Source: an uncultured Roseburia sp. (GTDB lineage Bacteria; Bacillota; Clostridia; Lachnospirales; Lachnospiraceae). Taken from it: DNA of 64,000 bases. The DNA lies in the NCBI GenBank assembly GCA_934292805.1, contig CAKQXQ010000003.1:31181-95180 (forward strand), given 5' to 3'. Each line of letters begins with the position of its first letter. Within the stretch, counting starts at the first letter, position 1. Shown here piece by piece: positions 35,289-44,951 of this stretch. The notes beneath the pieces were generated by a model. That model saw nothing but the letters and a program-made list of their open reading frames with translations. It was not told the origin of the DNA and made no database searches. The position numbers were made by a program, and so were the translations under genes.

Positions 35289-36679
35289 CAAAAAAAATGT
35301 TTCAGGTGACACGGGTCGGAATGATGGGAGTTACCATATTCATATGTTTGAATCTTTTGCTGGATAAAAAAGTTATGCTGGCAGATTCAAATGTTTGGAA
35401 GAGATGTGGTTTATTGTTATTCTCTTTGCTTGTATTTGTGATCGTGTCCATTCTTTATGAGAGAAAAAGAAGAGTCTTTAGTGCAGGATATCTTTTTATA
35501 TTGATCAATGTTTTTATTGATGGCATTTTATGCCCGGGATATTTTACAGATAGCAGATTGCGTGAAATGGAAAGAGAAGGAGTGCAGGAACCACAGGATT
35601 TCTTTCTGCTCTACCTGACAATTTATCTTATCCTTATGGGTTTGATCATTCTATATCTGTTATGTGTAAAGCGTACAACGGATGAAATTAAGCAGCAGGA
35701 TTTTATCCATTATAAAAAAACTGACGATGTAGCTGTTTTCTTCATGGGAATTATAATCCTCTTTTTGAATTTCAGATTTGGAACGGCAGGTCTTGTACTG
35801 TATGTTCCGGTTTTATGTTATTTCGCAGCACGATTTTTGTGTACGCATGGAGAGATTAATATATATACCATTTTAGGATTAATGGGTGGATTATATTGCC
35901 TGTATCGGGTAAGAACAAACAGATTTCTCTTTATTCAGTATGTTATGCCGATATTATTGATCATCTTTCTTTTTGCAGCAGTAAATGATAATTATAAAAA
36001 AGGGAAAAAAGTAGTTCCATTGTTAATCGGAGGAATTATTCTCGTCTTTGCATATGGAATGGTTTCTGAAATGGTAAAACTGAATCTTTACTATGGAAGA
36101 AGTTATAATATTCTAAGCGAGATCAAAAATTTTAAAAGTATCTATGATTCCTCTGTAAGGCAGGTTTACAGATTATTTGGAGTCTGGACAGAGCTTGGCG
36201 GCAATATTATCCAGCATGTAAAGATACATGGATTTTTTCATGGAATTACTTATGTGAAGAGTCTTGCCGGACATTTTGGATTTGAGTATGTAAGTCTGCC
36301 GCTTCTTTCGGCCAAATATATTTCAGCATCTTATGCACAGCCGGGACTGATCGCAGAAGGATATGCAAATTTTGGAGTAGCAGGTGCGGTAGTTAATATG
36401 CTGATTCCATTTACGATTGCGGAAGGAAGCCTTACCTTCTTTCTGAAAAAAAGAAATCCATTGGCACTATGCATTTTATCAGTACCTTATACAAAATTAT
36501 TATTTGATGGTGGAACAATCAATAATATGATTTTTGGAATAGCAAGTTGTATTCTTGCGTTTGCACTATGCATATTCCTGCAATGGCTCAAAATAGCAGT
36601 GCAAGGTTATGGCAGTGGTAACATTTATTTTGGGCGTAGAAAACAGGTTAAAATGCAGACAGATGAGGAAACTACATGA
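35285..36679 (+). CDS. wzy: Wzy-like oligosaccharide repeat-unit polymerase
   Basis: The protein has 464 residues with about 12 hydrophobic helices. A large extracytoplasmic loop near residues 270-360 contains the segments SVRQVYRLFGVWTELG and AQPGLIAEGYANFG, the latter typical of O-antigen polymerase/ligase proteins. It lies between two GT2 genes and close to a flippase, the expected context. It would join repeat units on undecaprenyl pyrophosphate at the outer face. The family is poorly conserved, so the assignment rests on topology and context. Confidence 0.75.
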   Translation: MTKKMFQVTRVGMMGVTIFICLNLLLDKKVMLADSNVWKRCGLLLFSLLVFVIVSILYERKRRVFSAGYLFILINVFIDGILCPGYFTDSRLREMEREGVQEPQDFFLLYLTIYLILMGLIILYLLCVKRTTDEIKQQDFIHYKKTDDVAVFFMGIIILFLNFRFGTAGLVLYVPVLCYFAARFLCTHGEINIYTILGLMGGLYCLYRVRTNRFLFIQYVMPILLIIFLFAAVNDNYKKGKKVVPLLIGGIILVFAYGMVSEMVKLNLYYGRSYNILSEIKNFKSIYDSSVRQVYRLFGVWTELGGNIIQHVKIHGFFHGITYVKSLAGHFGFEYVSLPLLSAKYISASYAQPGLIAEGYANFGVAGAVVNMLIPFTIAEGSLTFFLKKRNPLALCILSVPYTKLLFDGGTINNMIFGIASCILAFALCIFLQWLKIAVQGYGSGNIYFGRRKQVKMQTDEETT

Positions 36680-37662
36680 ACGATTTGATAACAGTTATCA
36701 TTCCTGTATACAATGTAGAGAAATATATCAACAGTACGCTGGAGAGCGTTTGTGGACAAACATACCAGAATTTGCAGATATTGTTGATAAACGACGGTTC
36801 TACAGACAGAAGTTTTGAAAAATGCCAGGAATGGGAGAAAAAAGACAGTAGAATCAAAGCATATACTCAGGAAAATCAGGGAGTGGCGAAGACCAGAAAC
36901 AGAGGCATCAGACTTGCTGAAGGAAAATATGTGATGTTTCTGGATGCGGATGACTGGGTAGAAACACATATGCTGGAAATTCTATATGATCTGGCAGAAG
37001 CAGATGAAGCAAATGTGGCATGTTGTTTATTGCGGGAAGAAACAACACAGGAAACAGAAAGCAGCCAGGAAGAAGAAAAAAAGAATATAGATTTCAATAA
37101 ATATCGAATTATCCACGGAAAGAACAAGACAGAGAGTGGACTTGCACTTCTTGCAGTATGGGGACCAGTGTGCAAACTATATCGCAGAGATTTGATAAAA
37201 GATATTTGTTTTGAAGAGTATAAAGTGGCAGAAGATCTGCTATTTAATACGAATGTGATTTGTTCTGAAAAATTTGAAAAAGCAACGTTAATCGAATATC
37301 CATTTTATCATTATATGATTTATCAGGGAAGTGCAATGAAGCAGGAGTTTCAGGAAAAATATCTGGATGCAATGAAAGTAGAAGAATTATGCTATCGGAA
37401 GTTGACAGAGATTTCACCGGAATTTGCCGAAATTAATCTGATCGGATGCAGCGTGAGCAGAGTATTCGAAAAATATGCAGAGCTGTCGCCAGAGAAGAAA
37501 AAGCAGTATAAGAAGGAATTCAGAGTTTGTAAGAAATTTGCCAAAGAGCACAAAAAAGAACTGTTACAGACTAAAAACAGACACCGGAAGATTTCAGGAT
37601 GGCTGAAAGTATATGTGCCTGACTTGTATTTGTGGACATTATCACAACGTTTGAGAGGGTAG
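36676..37662 (+). CDS. Family 2 glycosyltransferase
   Basis: The protein has 328 residues with ITVIIPVYNVEKYI, NDGSTDR, QGVAKTRNRG and FLDADDWVE. It overlaps the Wzy gene by four bases. The C-terminus is rich in Lys and Glu (FRVCKKFAKEHKKE), likely a membrane-surface helix. The sugar added is unknown. Confidence 0.88.
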   Translation: MNDLITVIIPVYNVEKYINSTLESVCGQTYQNLQILLINDGSTDRSFEKCQEWEKKDSRIKAYTQENQGVAKTRNRGIRLAEGKYVMFLDADDWVETHMLEILYDLAEADEANVACCLLREETTQETESSQEEEKKNIDFNKYRIIHGKNKTESGLALLAVWGPVCKLYRRDLIKDICFEEYKVAEDLLFNTNVICSEKFEKATLIEYPFYHYMIYQGSAMKQEFQEKYLDAMKVEELCYRKLTEISPEFAEINLIGCSVSRVFEKYAELSPEKKKQYKKEFRVCKKFAKEHKKELLQTKNRHRKISGWLKVYVPDLYLWTLSQRLRG

Positions 37663-37666
37663 AAAA

Positions 37667-38863
37667 TTGAAAAAAATAGCATTGGTATTGCCGGAAGCAG
37701 GCCCGGTACCAGCAGTAAAGGGCGGCGCAATTGAAGAATTGCTGACGATTCTGGTCGAACAAAATGAGATAGAACATAAGGTAGAATTTACGGTGTTTTG
37801 TGCAAGAGACAGACAGGCTGAAAGCATTGCAGCAAATTATAAGTATTCCAGAATTGTTTATCTGCCGAAGACAACAGTAGCTGATCGTCTGGTTAATCGG
37901 ATAATACGTTATAGTAACCGGATTTTTAAGAACAAAACATGGATCGACATTGCTTATTATCGCAGAGTATTCCGCTATCTCAAAAAGCAGCGTCCGGATG
38001 CAATTGTTGCAGAAGGTGGATTATATCATGAATTCAGACGATTTGCACAGGAATTTGGAAAAGAAAATGTGTATCTTCATATTCATCATCAACTTTTATG
38101 CGAACCATATATTGACCATATCTATGGAAGCGTGATCGGAATCAGTCAGTTTGCAACAAACGAATGGATGAGGACTACTGATGATACGGAAGTAAAGGCA
38201 TATACAGTATACAATTGTGTGAATGAAGACAAATTTAAGAAACGGATCACGGCAGAAGAAAGAGAATCTATTCGAAACGAATTTGGATTTGGAAAAGAAG
38301 ACACAGTACTTCTTTTCTGTGGAAGAATAATAGAGGTTAAAGGTGCCAGAGAGCTGATTCAGGCTGTCATCCGTTTAAAACGTCCGGATATCAAACTTCT
38401 TATGATAGGAAGTGCGAATTTCAACAGCAATGCTGTCACACCATATGTAGAGGAAGTTAAGAAGTTAGTAGATCAGGTGGGTGAGCAGATCCGTTTTACA
38501 GGATATATTGAAAATCAGAAGTTATATCGTTATTATCAGGCAGCTGATATTCAGGTGATCCCATCCTTGTGGGAAGAAGCCGCAGGATTGATCGCGATTG
38601 AAGGGATGCTTTCCGGACTCCCGCTTATCATTACAAAGTCGGGTGGAATGATAGAGTATGCACCGGAAGATGTGGCAGTCTGGGTAGACCGGGAGAATGT
38701 TGTTGAAAATCTTATGGGAGCAATCAAAGAACTTGCAGACGATAAAGAAAAACGGAAAGAAATGAGTTTGCTGTCATTGGAGCGGGCAAAACAATTTCCG
38801 AAAAGGAAATTTTACGAAGATTTTATAGAGGTTTTTAAACATGAGAAAGTTAGGGAAAGATAA
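37667..38863 (+). CDS. Family 4 glycosyltransferase
   Basis: The protein has 398 residues from a TTG at 37667, with GAGAGGG a few bases before it. The N-terminus KKIALVLPEAGPVPAVKGGA carries the GT4 glycine loop. The C-terminal domain has FCGRIIEVKGA and EEAAGLIAIEGMLSGLPLI with the Glu-x7-Glu pattern. Its end overlaps the flippase start by 23 bases. Confidence 0.86.
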   Translation: MKKIALVLPEAGPVPAVKGGAIEELLTILVEQNEIEHKVEFTVFCARDRQAESIAANYKYSRIVYLPKTTVADRLVNRIIRYSNRIFKNKTWIDIAYYRRVFRYLKKQRPDAIVAEGGLYHEFRRFAQEFGKENVYLHIHHQLLCEPYIDHIYGSVIGISQFATNEWMRTTDDTEVKAYTVYNCVNEDKFKKRITAEERESIRNEFGFGKEDTVLLFCGRIIEVKGARELIQAVIRLKRPDIKLLMIGSANFNSNAVTPYVEEVKKLVDQVGEQIRFTGYIENQKLYRYYQAADIQVIPSLWEEAAGLIAIEGMLSGLPLIITKSGGMIEYAPEDVAVWVDRENVVENLMGAIKELADDKEKRKEMSLLSLERAKQFPKRKFYEDFIEVFKHEKVRER

Positions 38864-40376
38864 GGCATTGCTCATTAATACGATCGCAAGCTTTATAACC
38901 TTTGCGGTAGGACTTGGCATTGCATTTTTCTTTACACCATATCTGACGGATACGGTTGGAGAAGAAGCATATGGATTCGTGAGTCTTGGCAATAATGTGA
39001 TCAATTATATTACAATCCTTACTGTGGCACTTAATTCCGTGGCAGGAAGGTTCATTACAATTGAATATCATCAGGGAAAGAAGAAAGAAGCCAATGAATA
39101 CTTTTCATCTGTATTAATGGCAAACATTGCAATCATACCGGTAATTCTTGCAGTTGCCGTGCCGGCAATCCTGAATGCTGAAAAACTGCTGGATATACCT
39201 GCAGGTCTGGAATCATCGGTTAAGCTTTTATTCTTTTTCATACTATTTAATTTCATTATTACGTTGGTCAGCACTGTATATAATGTTGCGACATTTATTA
39301 CGAACAGATTATATTTGAGCAGTATAGCCAATATTGTTACTTCTCTGCTTCGTGTATTTTTAATGTGCCTGTTATTTGGCATGCTGCCTCCAAATGTGGC
39401 TTATATTGGAATTGTGACATGTATCTGTACATTTGTCGGTCTTGTGATGAACATGTATTACACAAGACTGCTGGTACCGGATATCCGGTTGAGAATGTGT
39501 TATGTGCATTGGATCAAAGTGAAAGAACTTATCAGTGCAGGAATCTGGAATTCTATTTCAAGATTATCCCAGGTTCTTTCTGACGGACTGGATCTTGTGA
39601 TCACGAATATATGGATCAGTGCTTATCTTATGGGAGAATTATCAATTGCACAGCAGATCCCGGCATATATTTCAACATTGATCAACACACTGATCAATCT
39701 GTTTAGCCCAAATCTGACTATGTATTATGCGAAAAATGACACGGATGCAGTTGTAAAGGAATTGAAGCTTTCCATGAAATTTTCATCATTTTTTGTGAAT
39801 ATTATATTTTGTATTCTGGTGGTTTTCGGAAAGTATTTTGTTCAGTTATGGGTTCCGAATCAGGATGTAGAGCTGATTTATTTATTGCTGGTAGTGATTA
39901 TGATGAGCCTTTTGGTATCAGGTGTGACAACATCTTTAAACAATGTATTTCTTGTGACAAACCGGCTGAAGATGAACTCTATCTTCTGGCTGGTCATCAG
40001 TTTTACGAATGTATTGCTTGTATTTATATTTTTAAATACAACATCGCTTGGAATTTATGCTGTTGCCGGAGTCAGCAAGGTAACAGGAATACTTGGAAAT
40101 TTAATATTTGTTCCGTTATATGCGTGCAGATGCCTGAAAATAAAATGGAACACATTCTATCCGATCATTTTCCGTTATATAGGAACCACATTTGTTATGA
40201 TGGCAGTCTTTTTTGGAATTAAGTGCATTTATGTATTTCCATTAAACTGGATCACATTCTTTGTGGTATGTATAGTTGCAGGAATTGCAGGATGTATAGT
40301 GAACTTCTTTATTTTATTAAATCATACAGAACGAAACATTATGAAAAATAAAATTATGGCAAAGGTGAGAAAATAA
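38841..40376 (+). CDS. wzx: Wzx-type flippase
   Basis: The protein has 511 residues and about 14 helices. It begins KDKALLINTIASFITFAVGLG with FFFTPYLTDTVGEEAYGFVSLGN, classic for the Wzx/RfbX family of the MOP superfamily. It should flip the undecaprenyl-linked repeat unit to the outer face for Wzy. It overlaps the GT4 gene by 23 bases and shares one base with the next start (TAATG), so expression is coupled. It is a different branch from the GacK-like protein at 11765. Confidence 0.92.
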   Translation: MRKLGKDKALLINTIASFITFAVGLGIAFFFTPYLTDTVGEEAYGFVSLGNNVINYITILTVALNSVAGRFITIEYHQGKKKEANEYFSSVLMANIAIIPVILAVAVPAILNAEKLLDIPAGLESSVKLLFFFILFNFIITLVSTVYNVATFITNRLYLSSIANIVTSLLRVFLMCLLFGMLPPNVAYIGIVTCICTFVGLVMNMYYTRLLVPDIRLRMCYVHWIKVKELISAGIWNSISRLSQVLSDGLDLVITNIWISAYLMGELSIAQQIPAYISTLINTLINLFSPNLTMYYAKNDTDAVVKELKLSMKFSSFFVNIIFCILVVFGKYFVQLWVPNQDVELIYLLLVVIMMSLLVSGVTTSLNNVFLVTNRLKMNSIFWLVISFTNVLLVFIFLNTTSLGIYAVAGVSKVTGILGNLIFVPLYACRCLKIKWNTFYPIIFRYIGTTFVMMAVFFGIKCIYVFPLNWITFFVVCIVAGIAGCIVNFFILLNHTERNIMKNKIMAKVRK

Positions 40377-41497
40377 TGGATGAAAAGAAAAAAATAGGAA
40401 TTCTGACATTTCATAATGCACACAACTACGGGGCTGTTTTACAGGCATATGCATTGAAAACCAAACTGGGACGAATGGGCTATGATGCGAAAATCCTGAA
40501 TTACCGGAATCAGTATATTGCAAGATTATATCGGAAAGTGATCCATATTGACTTTTGGAAAAGAGATATTCTGCCTTCAAGATGGGGAAAGGTACTCCGT
40601 GAAGCAGGGGAAAATCTTTATGGACTGAAGGAATGGCAAAGCCAGTGGGCAGTATTTGAACAATTTATAAAAGACAGGTTATTAGAAGGAAAAGAGCAGA
40701 TATTGTCATTGGATGATCTTGCGAAGGAACAGTGTGATGTTTATATTTTGGGAAGTGATCAGATCTGGGCAAGAGAACTGACACATGGTTTTGACCCGGT
40801 GTATTTTGGACAGTTTGCACCCATGCGTAAAAAAATCTCTTATGCAGCAAGTGTTCCAAATGGAAGTATTCCAGAAGCAGAACAGGAGTATTTCAAAAAT
40901 GCACTGGCAAGTCTTGCACATATATCTGTAAGGGAAGAAAAACTGGCATTAGCAGTTGAGAAGCTTACCGGAAAGAAAGTGACAACTGTTGTGGATCCAA
41001 CACTATTGTTGGAAAAAGCAGATTATGAAGATTTATTATACAAAGACCGTATAGTGAAAGAAAAGTATATATTTGCTTATTATGTTGTAGAAAATGAAAT
41101 GCTGAGTAAATGTGCACAAAGAGCTGCCAAAGAATATGGATACCGGCTGATCGAACTGCATTATAAGAAAACACCAAAAATAAAAGGTGAAAATATGATA
41201 TTCGATGCCGGACCTTCAGAATTTCTGACATACATCCGGGATGCGGAACTGGTACTTACGAATTCTTTCCATGGAACGGTATTCTCAGTCCTGTTTCAGA
41301 AGCTGTTTTACAGTGTATACAAGGAGAATGGACGAATTACAAACTTACTTACATTCTTAAATCTGGAAGGAAGACATATAGAGACAGATACAAAGATGGA
41401 CTTTAAAGATAAGATCGATTATACCACTGTGGCAGAAAAGCTTTGCAGCTACAGAGAGAAATCAGTAGAATATCTTGAGAAAGGAATTGAACAATGA
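40376..41497 (+). CDS. Polysaccharide pyruvyl transferase family protein
   Basis: The protein has 373 residues. The start KIGILTFHNAHNYGAVLQAYAL is diagnostic of PF04230. Further family segments are LGSDQIWARELT, YAASVPNGSIP and LTNSFHGTVFSVLF. Members add pyruvate ketals to sugars, giving the polymer a negative charge, or in some cases act as glycosyltransferases. The gene overlaps its neighbours on both sides. Confidence 0.9.
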   Translation: MDEKKKIGILTFHNAHNYGAVLQAYALKTKLGRMGYDAKILNYRNQYIARLYRKVIHIDFWKRDILPSRWGKVLREAGENLYGLKEWQSQWAVFEQFIKDRLLEGKEQILSLDDLAKEQCDVYILGSDQIWARELTHGFDPVYFGQFAPMRKKISYAASVPNGSIPEAEQEYFKNALASLAHISVREEKLALAVEKLTGKKVTTVVDPTLLLEKADYEDLLYKDRIVKEKYIFAYYVVENEMLSKCAQRAAKEYGYRLIELHYKKTPKIKGENMIFDAGPSEFLTYIRDAELVLTNSFHGTVFSVLFQKLFYSVYKENGRITNLLTFLNLEGRHIETDTKMDFKDKIDYTTVAEKLCSYREKSVEYLEKGIEQ

Positions 41498-42405
41498 GAT
41501 CTATAGATGAATTCTCATATAGTGATGAACCAGGAAAAATCCAACAAAAACCGAACAGAATGGAACAGCTGGAGCATCCACTGGTTTCTATTGTGACACC
41601 TTTCTACAATGCAGAACGGGATTTTATGCAGACTTACTATTGTGTTATGAATCAAAGCATCGAGGCATTTGAATGGATCATTGTAGATGATGGAAGTTCC
41701 CGACCTGCAGCTGTCAGTATGCTGGAGGATTTTGAGAAAAAAGATGCGCGTATCCGTGTGATCCGCCAGAAGAATCAGGGACAGTCTGTTGCGAAGAACA
41801 ATGGAATAAAAAACAGCAGAGCAGATATTATTGCATTTCTGGATGCCGATGACCTGATTGAGCCATTCTATCTTGAAACATTATACAAGGCGTTGGAGAA
41901 ACATCAGGGCGCATCCTGGAGTTATACAGATCTTGTCGGATTTGGAAGCCAGAAATATATCTGGTGTAAACCATTTTCAGCCGGAAGAATGACATTTAAC
42001 AATACTCTTGTAAATGCAGCACTATTTCGGAAAAAAGATCTGGAAGAAGTGGGATGTTTCCCGGAGAAATGGAAACATTATGATGAGGACTGGGCACTTT
42101 ATCTGAAATTACTTGGAGCAGGGAAATATCCGGTGCATGTACCGGTAATCGGATTCTGGTATCGAAGAAGTGATACCGGAATGCAGCAGACAGTAAGGAA
42201 AAATGAGAAGCTTAGAAAACAGTCTGATCATTATATAGCAAATCTTGCAGAAAAAGTGGATATTCATATCAGAGGAGAAGAATATCAGGGTGAGCTTCCG
42301 GAAATGGCAGTGAAGACAGAATCCAGCAGAAAAGAACAGATGCTGACCAGAATACTTTCTAAAAGAGCCGGTGTGAAAATAATTTCCAGGTTGTACCGGC
42401 ACTGA
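41494..42405 (+). CDS. Family 2 glycosyltransferase
   Basis: The protein has 303 residues. A 30-residue polar lead precedes PLVSIVTPFYNAERDF. Then come DDGSSRP, QGQSVAKNNGI and FLDADDLIE. It is the last gene of the Wzx/Wzy block; a hairpin (42396-42418) spans its stop and the next promoter. The specificity is unknown. Confidence 0.87.
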   Translation: MRSIDEFSYSDEPGKIQQKPNRMEQLEHPLVSIVTPFYNAERDFMQTYYCVMNQSIEAFEWIIVDDGSSRPAAVSMLEDFEKKDARIRVIRQKNQGQSVAKNNGIKNSRADIIAFLDADDLIEPFYLETLYKALEKHQGASWSYTDLVGFGSQKYIWCKPFSAGRMTFNNTLVNAALFRKKDLEEVGCFPEKWKHYDEDWALYLKLLGAGKYPVHVPVIGFWYRRSDTGMQQTVRKNEKLRKQSDHYIANLAEKVDIHIRGEEYQGELPEMAVKTESSRKEQMLTRILSKRAGVKIISRLYRH

Positions 42406-42434
42406 TTTGTAATGCCGGAAAAATGTGATATAAT
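42396..42434 (+). promoter_or_regulatory. Promoter with embedded inverted repeat before the Wzz-like gene
   Basis: TTGTAA (42407-42412), a 16-base spacer and TATAAT (42429-42434), with a TG one base before the -10. The repeat CCGGCA (42396-42401) / TGCCGG (42413-42418) surrounds the -35 box, so it may be an operator or a weak terminator of the upstream operon. Confidence 0.65.
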
Positions 42435-42502
42435 GAGCGTAAACTGTGGGCAGGATCGTCCATAGTGATCAAACTAAGACAGGAAATCAGAGAGGAACCC
42501 AC

Positions 42503-43957
42503 ATGAGCGAAAAAAATATAACAAGACGAAAAGAGGTAGATATTGAGATAACAGATTTCTTATGGGAAATTATAAGAAACTGGAGAGTAATAGGAATCTG
42601 CCTGATTGCAGGAGCAGTCTTACTGTGTGGCTACCAGTACAGAAAGGATATAAAAAGTGCAGGAGCAGCACCGGAAGAAGTTGTGGAAACATACAATAAG
42701 ACACTAGAAGAGATGGAAGCCTCTCTTGGAACACAGGATTTGGACCAGGTATATGGTGCAATGGCAATAAGAAAACAGTTAGATGAAAAAAGCAGTTATG
42801 CAAAGAATTCTCCATTAATGGCAATTAATCCATATGAAGAGGCAGTAGTTTCCTTACAGTATTGTGTGAAAAGTGAATCGGGAAATGCAGCGGAGATCGC
42901 AGCAGTCTATCAGGATTACGTTCTGAACGGAGACCTGGCGTCGGAACTGATCTCGTGCAGTGAACAGTCAGATCAGGCAACATATGCGAAGGATACGTAT
43001 GAGACAGGATTTACAGTGAAGATTCTTGGAAAAGAAGAAGCGGATAGCAGGGAACTTGCAGAGACTGTGAAAAGTGGGCTGGATACGTATGCCAGGAAGA
43101 TGGCAGGGGAGTTTTCCGGACATGAAGTAAAGCTTGTAAATGAAACTTTTAATATTATTACAGATCAGAATCTGGCACAGCTGCAGGACGATACAGCACT
43201 TGCAATCAAGAATTTAAGTGAACATCTGGATACGATCAAGAGCAAATTAAATGGAAATCAGCTGGAACTCTATATTGAATATACAGAAAATCAGCCTGAT
43301 GAAAATCATTCTGCAGCAGAAGAAGTGAAAGACAATCCACAGGATGAGGCACAGAGTACAACATCAGACAGCGTCGGGACTGCCGGAAAGAGTGTGCATA
43401 TTAGTGTATCAAAGCTTGTGACAGGTGGAATTCTTGGAGCGGTGTTGGCAATCATTTATATATTACTGAAATATTTGTTTACAGGAAAGCTACGTTCGGA
43501 TAATGAGATAAAGACGCTTTATCATAATGATGTTCTTGGAACGATCCGTAGCAGCATAAACGGAAAACGTAATAAAGTTGATCAGTGGTATGTTAGTGCA
43601 AGATATGGCAGATTGGGTCAGATGACATTAGAACAGGAAGTAGAATTAATCTGTGCAAATCTTAAAATTGCATGCAGGGAGAACAAAAAAGTATATATTA
43701 CAGGAAGCAATATGTCTGTTGTTTCAGCAGGAATGCTGGAGAAAATTCAGACAGAATGTAAAAAGCGGGGAATACAGGTGATTTTCGGAGATGAAATCAG
43801 CTATCATGCAAAAGCACTGGAAGAAATGGCAGACATCGGACAGGTTGTATTTATGGAAACAATGCGAAAATCAAGATATAACGATATGTATCAGGAAGTG
43901 ATCCGGTGCAGGGAATTACAGATTCCAATCCTTGGTACAATTGTTATTGGTGCATAA
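42503..43957 (+). CDS. Wzz-like chain-length regulator with degenerate BY-kinase-like C-terminus
   Basis: The protein has 484 residues from ATG 42503 (AGAGGAAC upstream). The longer frame from 42446 is not family-like. It starts with EVDIEITDFLWEIIRNWRVI and a helix near 30-45. A coiled-coil-rich extracytoplasmic domain of about 250 residues follows, then a second helix near 306-326, the Wzz topology. The cytoplasmic tail (330-484) follows the fold of tyrosine kinases such as CapB, but the Walker A position reads ITGSNMSVVSA with no Gly-Lys-Ser/Thr, and there is no tyrosine cluster. It likely controls chain length without kinase activity. Confidence 0.78.
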   Translation: MSEKNITRRKEVDIEITDFLWEIIRNWRVIGICLIAGAVLLCGYQYRKDIKSAGAAPEEVVETYNKTLEEMEASLGTQDLDQVYGAMAIRKQLDEKSSYAKNSPLMAINPYEEAVVSLQYCVKSESGNAAEIAAVYQDYVLNGDLASELISCSEQSDQATYAKDTYETGFTVKILGKEEADSRELAETVKSGLDTYARKMAGEFSGHEVKLVNETFNIITDQNLAQLQDDTALAIKNLSEHLDTIKSKLNGNQLELYIEYTENQPDENHSAAEEVKDNPQDEAQSTTSDSVGTAGKSVHISVSKLVTGGILGAVLAIIYILLKYLFTGKLRSDNEIKTLYHNDVLGTIRSSINGKRNKVDQWYVSARYGRLGQMTLEQEVELICANLKIACRENKKVYITGSNMSVVSAGMLEKIQTECKKRGIQVIFGDEISYHAKALEEMADIGQVVFMETMRKSRYNDMYQEVIRCRELQIPILGTIVIGA

Positions 43958-43982
43958 ATAAACAGATTTGAAAGGGACAAAG

Positions 43983-44921
43983 ATGGGAGAGATAACACTT
44001 GTTACCGATTTCTTTGATATCGGCAGAGGACAGGATAAGAATGAAGAGTTAAGAAGATCAGCTTCAAAATATTTTGATGAATTCAGACGTTGGGCGAGAA
44101 TACAGAATAAACTGATCGTATATACAGATTCGAAAAGTGCAGAGACAATCAGGGAGATCCGTGCAGAATACGGGTTATCAGATAAGACCGTGATCATGGA
44201 AACGGATAATCTTTTTGAATTGGAAGGCGGCTTGCTGGAACGCATGGAGAAGGCATCCGTAAATCGTGATTTTTTGAACTTCCGATACTTACCGGAAGCA
44301 TCTTCCAATAATCCAAAATATGATTATCTGTGGATGATGAAATACTACTTTATGAATGATGCTTATAAAAAAGGACTTCTGACAGAAGATGTTGTCTGGA
44401 TGGATTTTGGATTTGATCATGGTGGAATTACTTATAGTGATGAAAATGATTTTGATTTCTTGTGGAATTATGATTTTGATGGAAAAATCCACATCTCCTG
44501 TCTGCATGATCCGGATTCCGTCATCGGAATGCAAAGTCTTCAGTTCCAGGACGACTGTGTAATGGGATGTATGTATGGACTGCCAAGAGAGTTGGTACCG
44601 GAATTCTGGAATCTTGTAAGAAATGCGATGGAAGCACTGTTAATGTTAGACTGTGTGGATGATGACCAGCAGTTAGTTCTTATGGCATACAAGACAAAAC
44701 CGGAGATTTTTCATGTGCATGTTACCGGATGGCAGATGATCATGAAAGAAATGGGTGCCGATCATATGAAGCTAAAGCAAAAAGCTGCACCAAAACAGGA
44801 AAACAAATACAAAAAGTTATTAAGACAGACATATCGTAAGATCGTTCCAAACAAAAATGATCCAAAACGTAATTATGCCAGGAGAAGTTATGATGCGGCA
44901 GTACGTGTTTATGGCAAATAG
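43983..44921 (+). CDS. HtrL/YibB (WlaTC) family protein
   Basis: The protein has 312 residues from ATG 43983, with AAAGGGA upstream; the TTG 43968 is less likely. It begins GEITLVTDFFDIGRG and contains YLWMMKYYFMNDA and VWMDFGFDHGG, the pattern of the HtrL/YibB/WlaTC family (PF09612). Members occur in surface glycan loci and are suspected glycosyltransferases with a GT-A-like acidic site (MDFG). The C-terminus is very basic. The exact reaction is unknown. Confidence 0.8.
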   Translation: MGEITLVTDFFDIGRGQDKNEELRRSASKYFDEFRRWARIQNKLIVYTDSKSAETIREIRAEYGLSDKTVIMETDNLFELEGGLLERMEKASVNRDFLNFRYLPEASSNNPKYDYLWMMKYYFMNDAYKKGLLTEDVVWMDFGFDHGGITYSDENDFDFLWNYDFDGKIHISCLHDPDSVIGMQSLQFQDDCVMGCMYGLPRELVPEFWNLVRNAMEALLMLDCVDDDQQLVLMAYKTKPEIFHVHVTGWQMIMKEMGADHMKLKQKAAPKQENKYKKLLRQTYRKIVPNKNDPKRNYARRSYDAAVRVYGK

Positions 44922-44951
44922 TCTGGAATAGCGAGGGTTAGAGAATACAAA

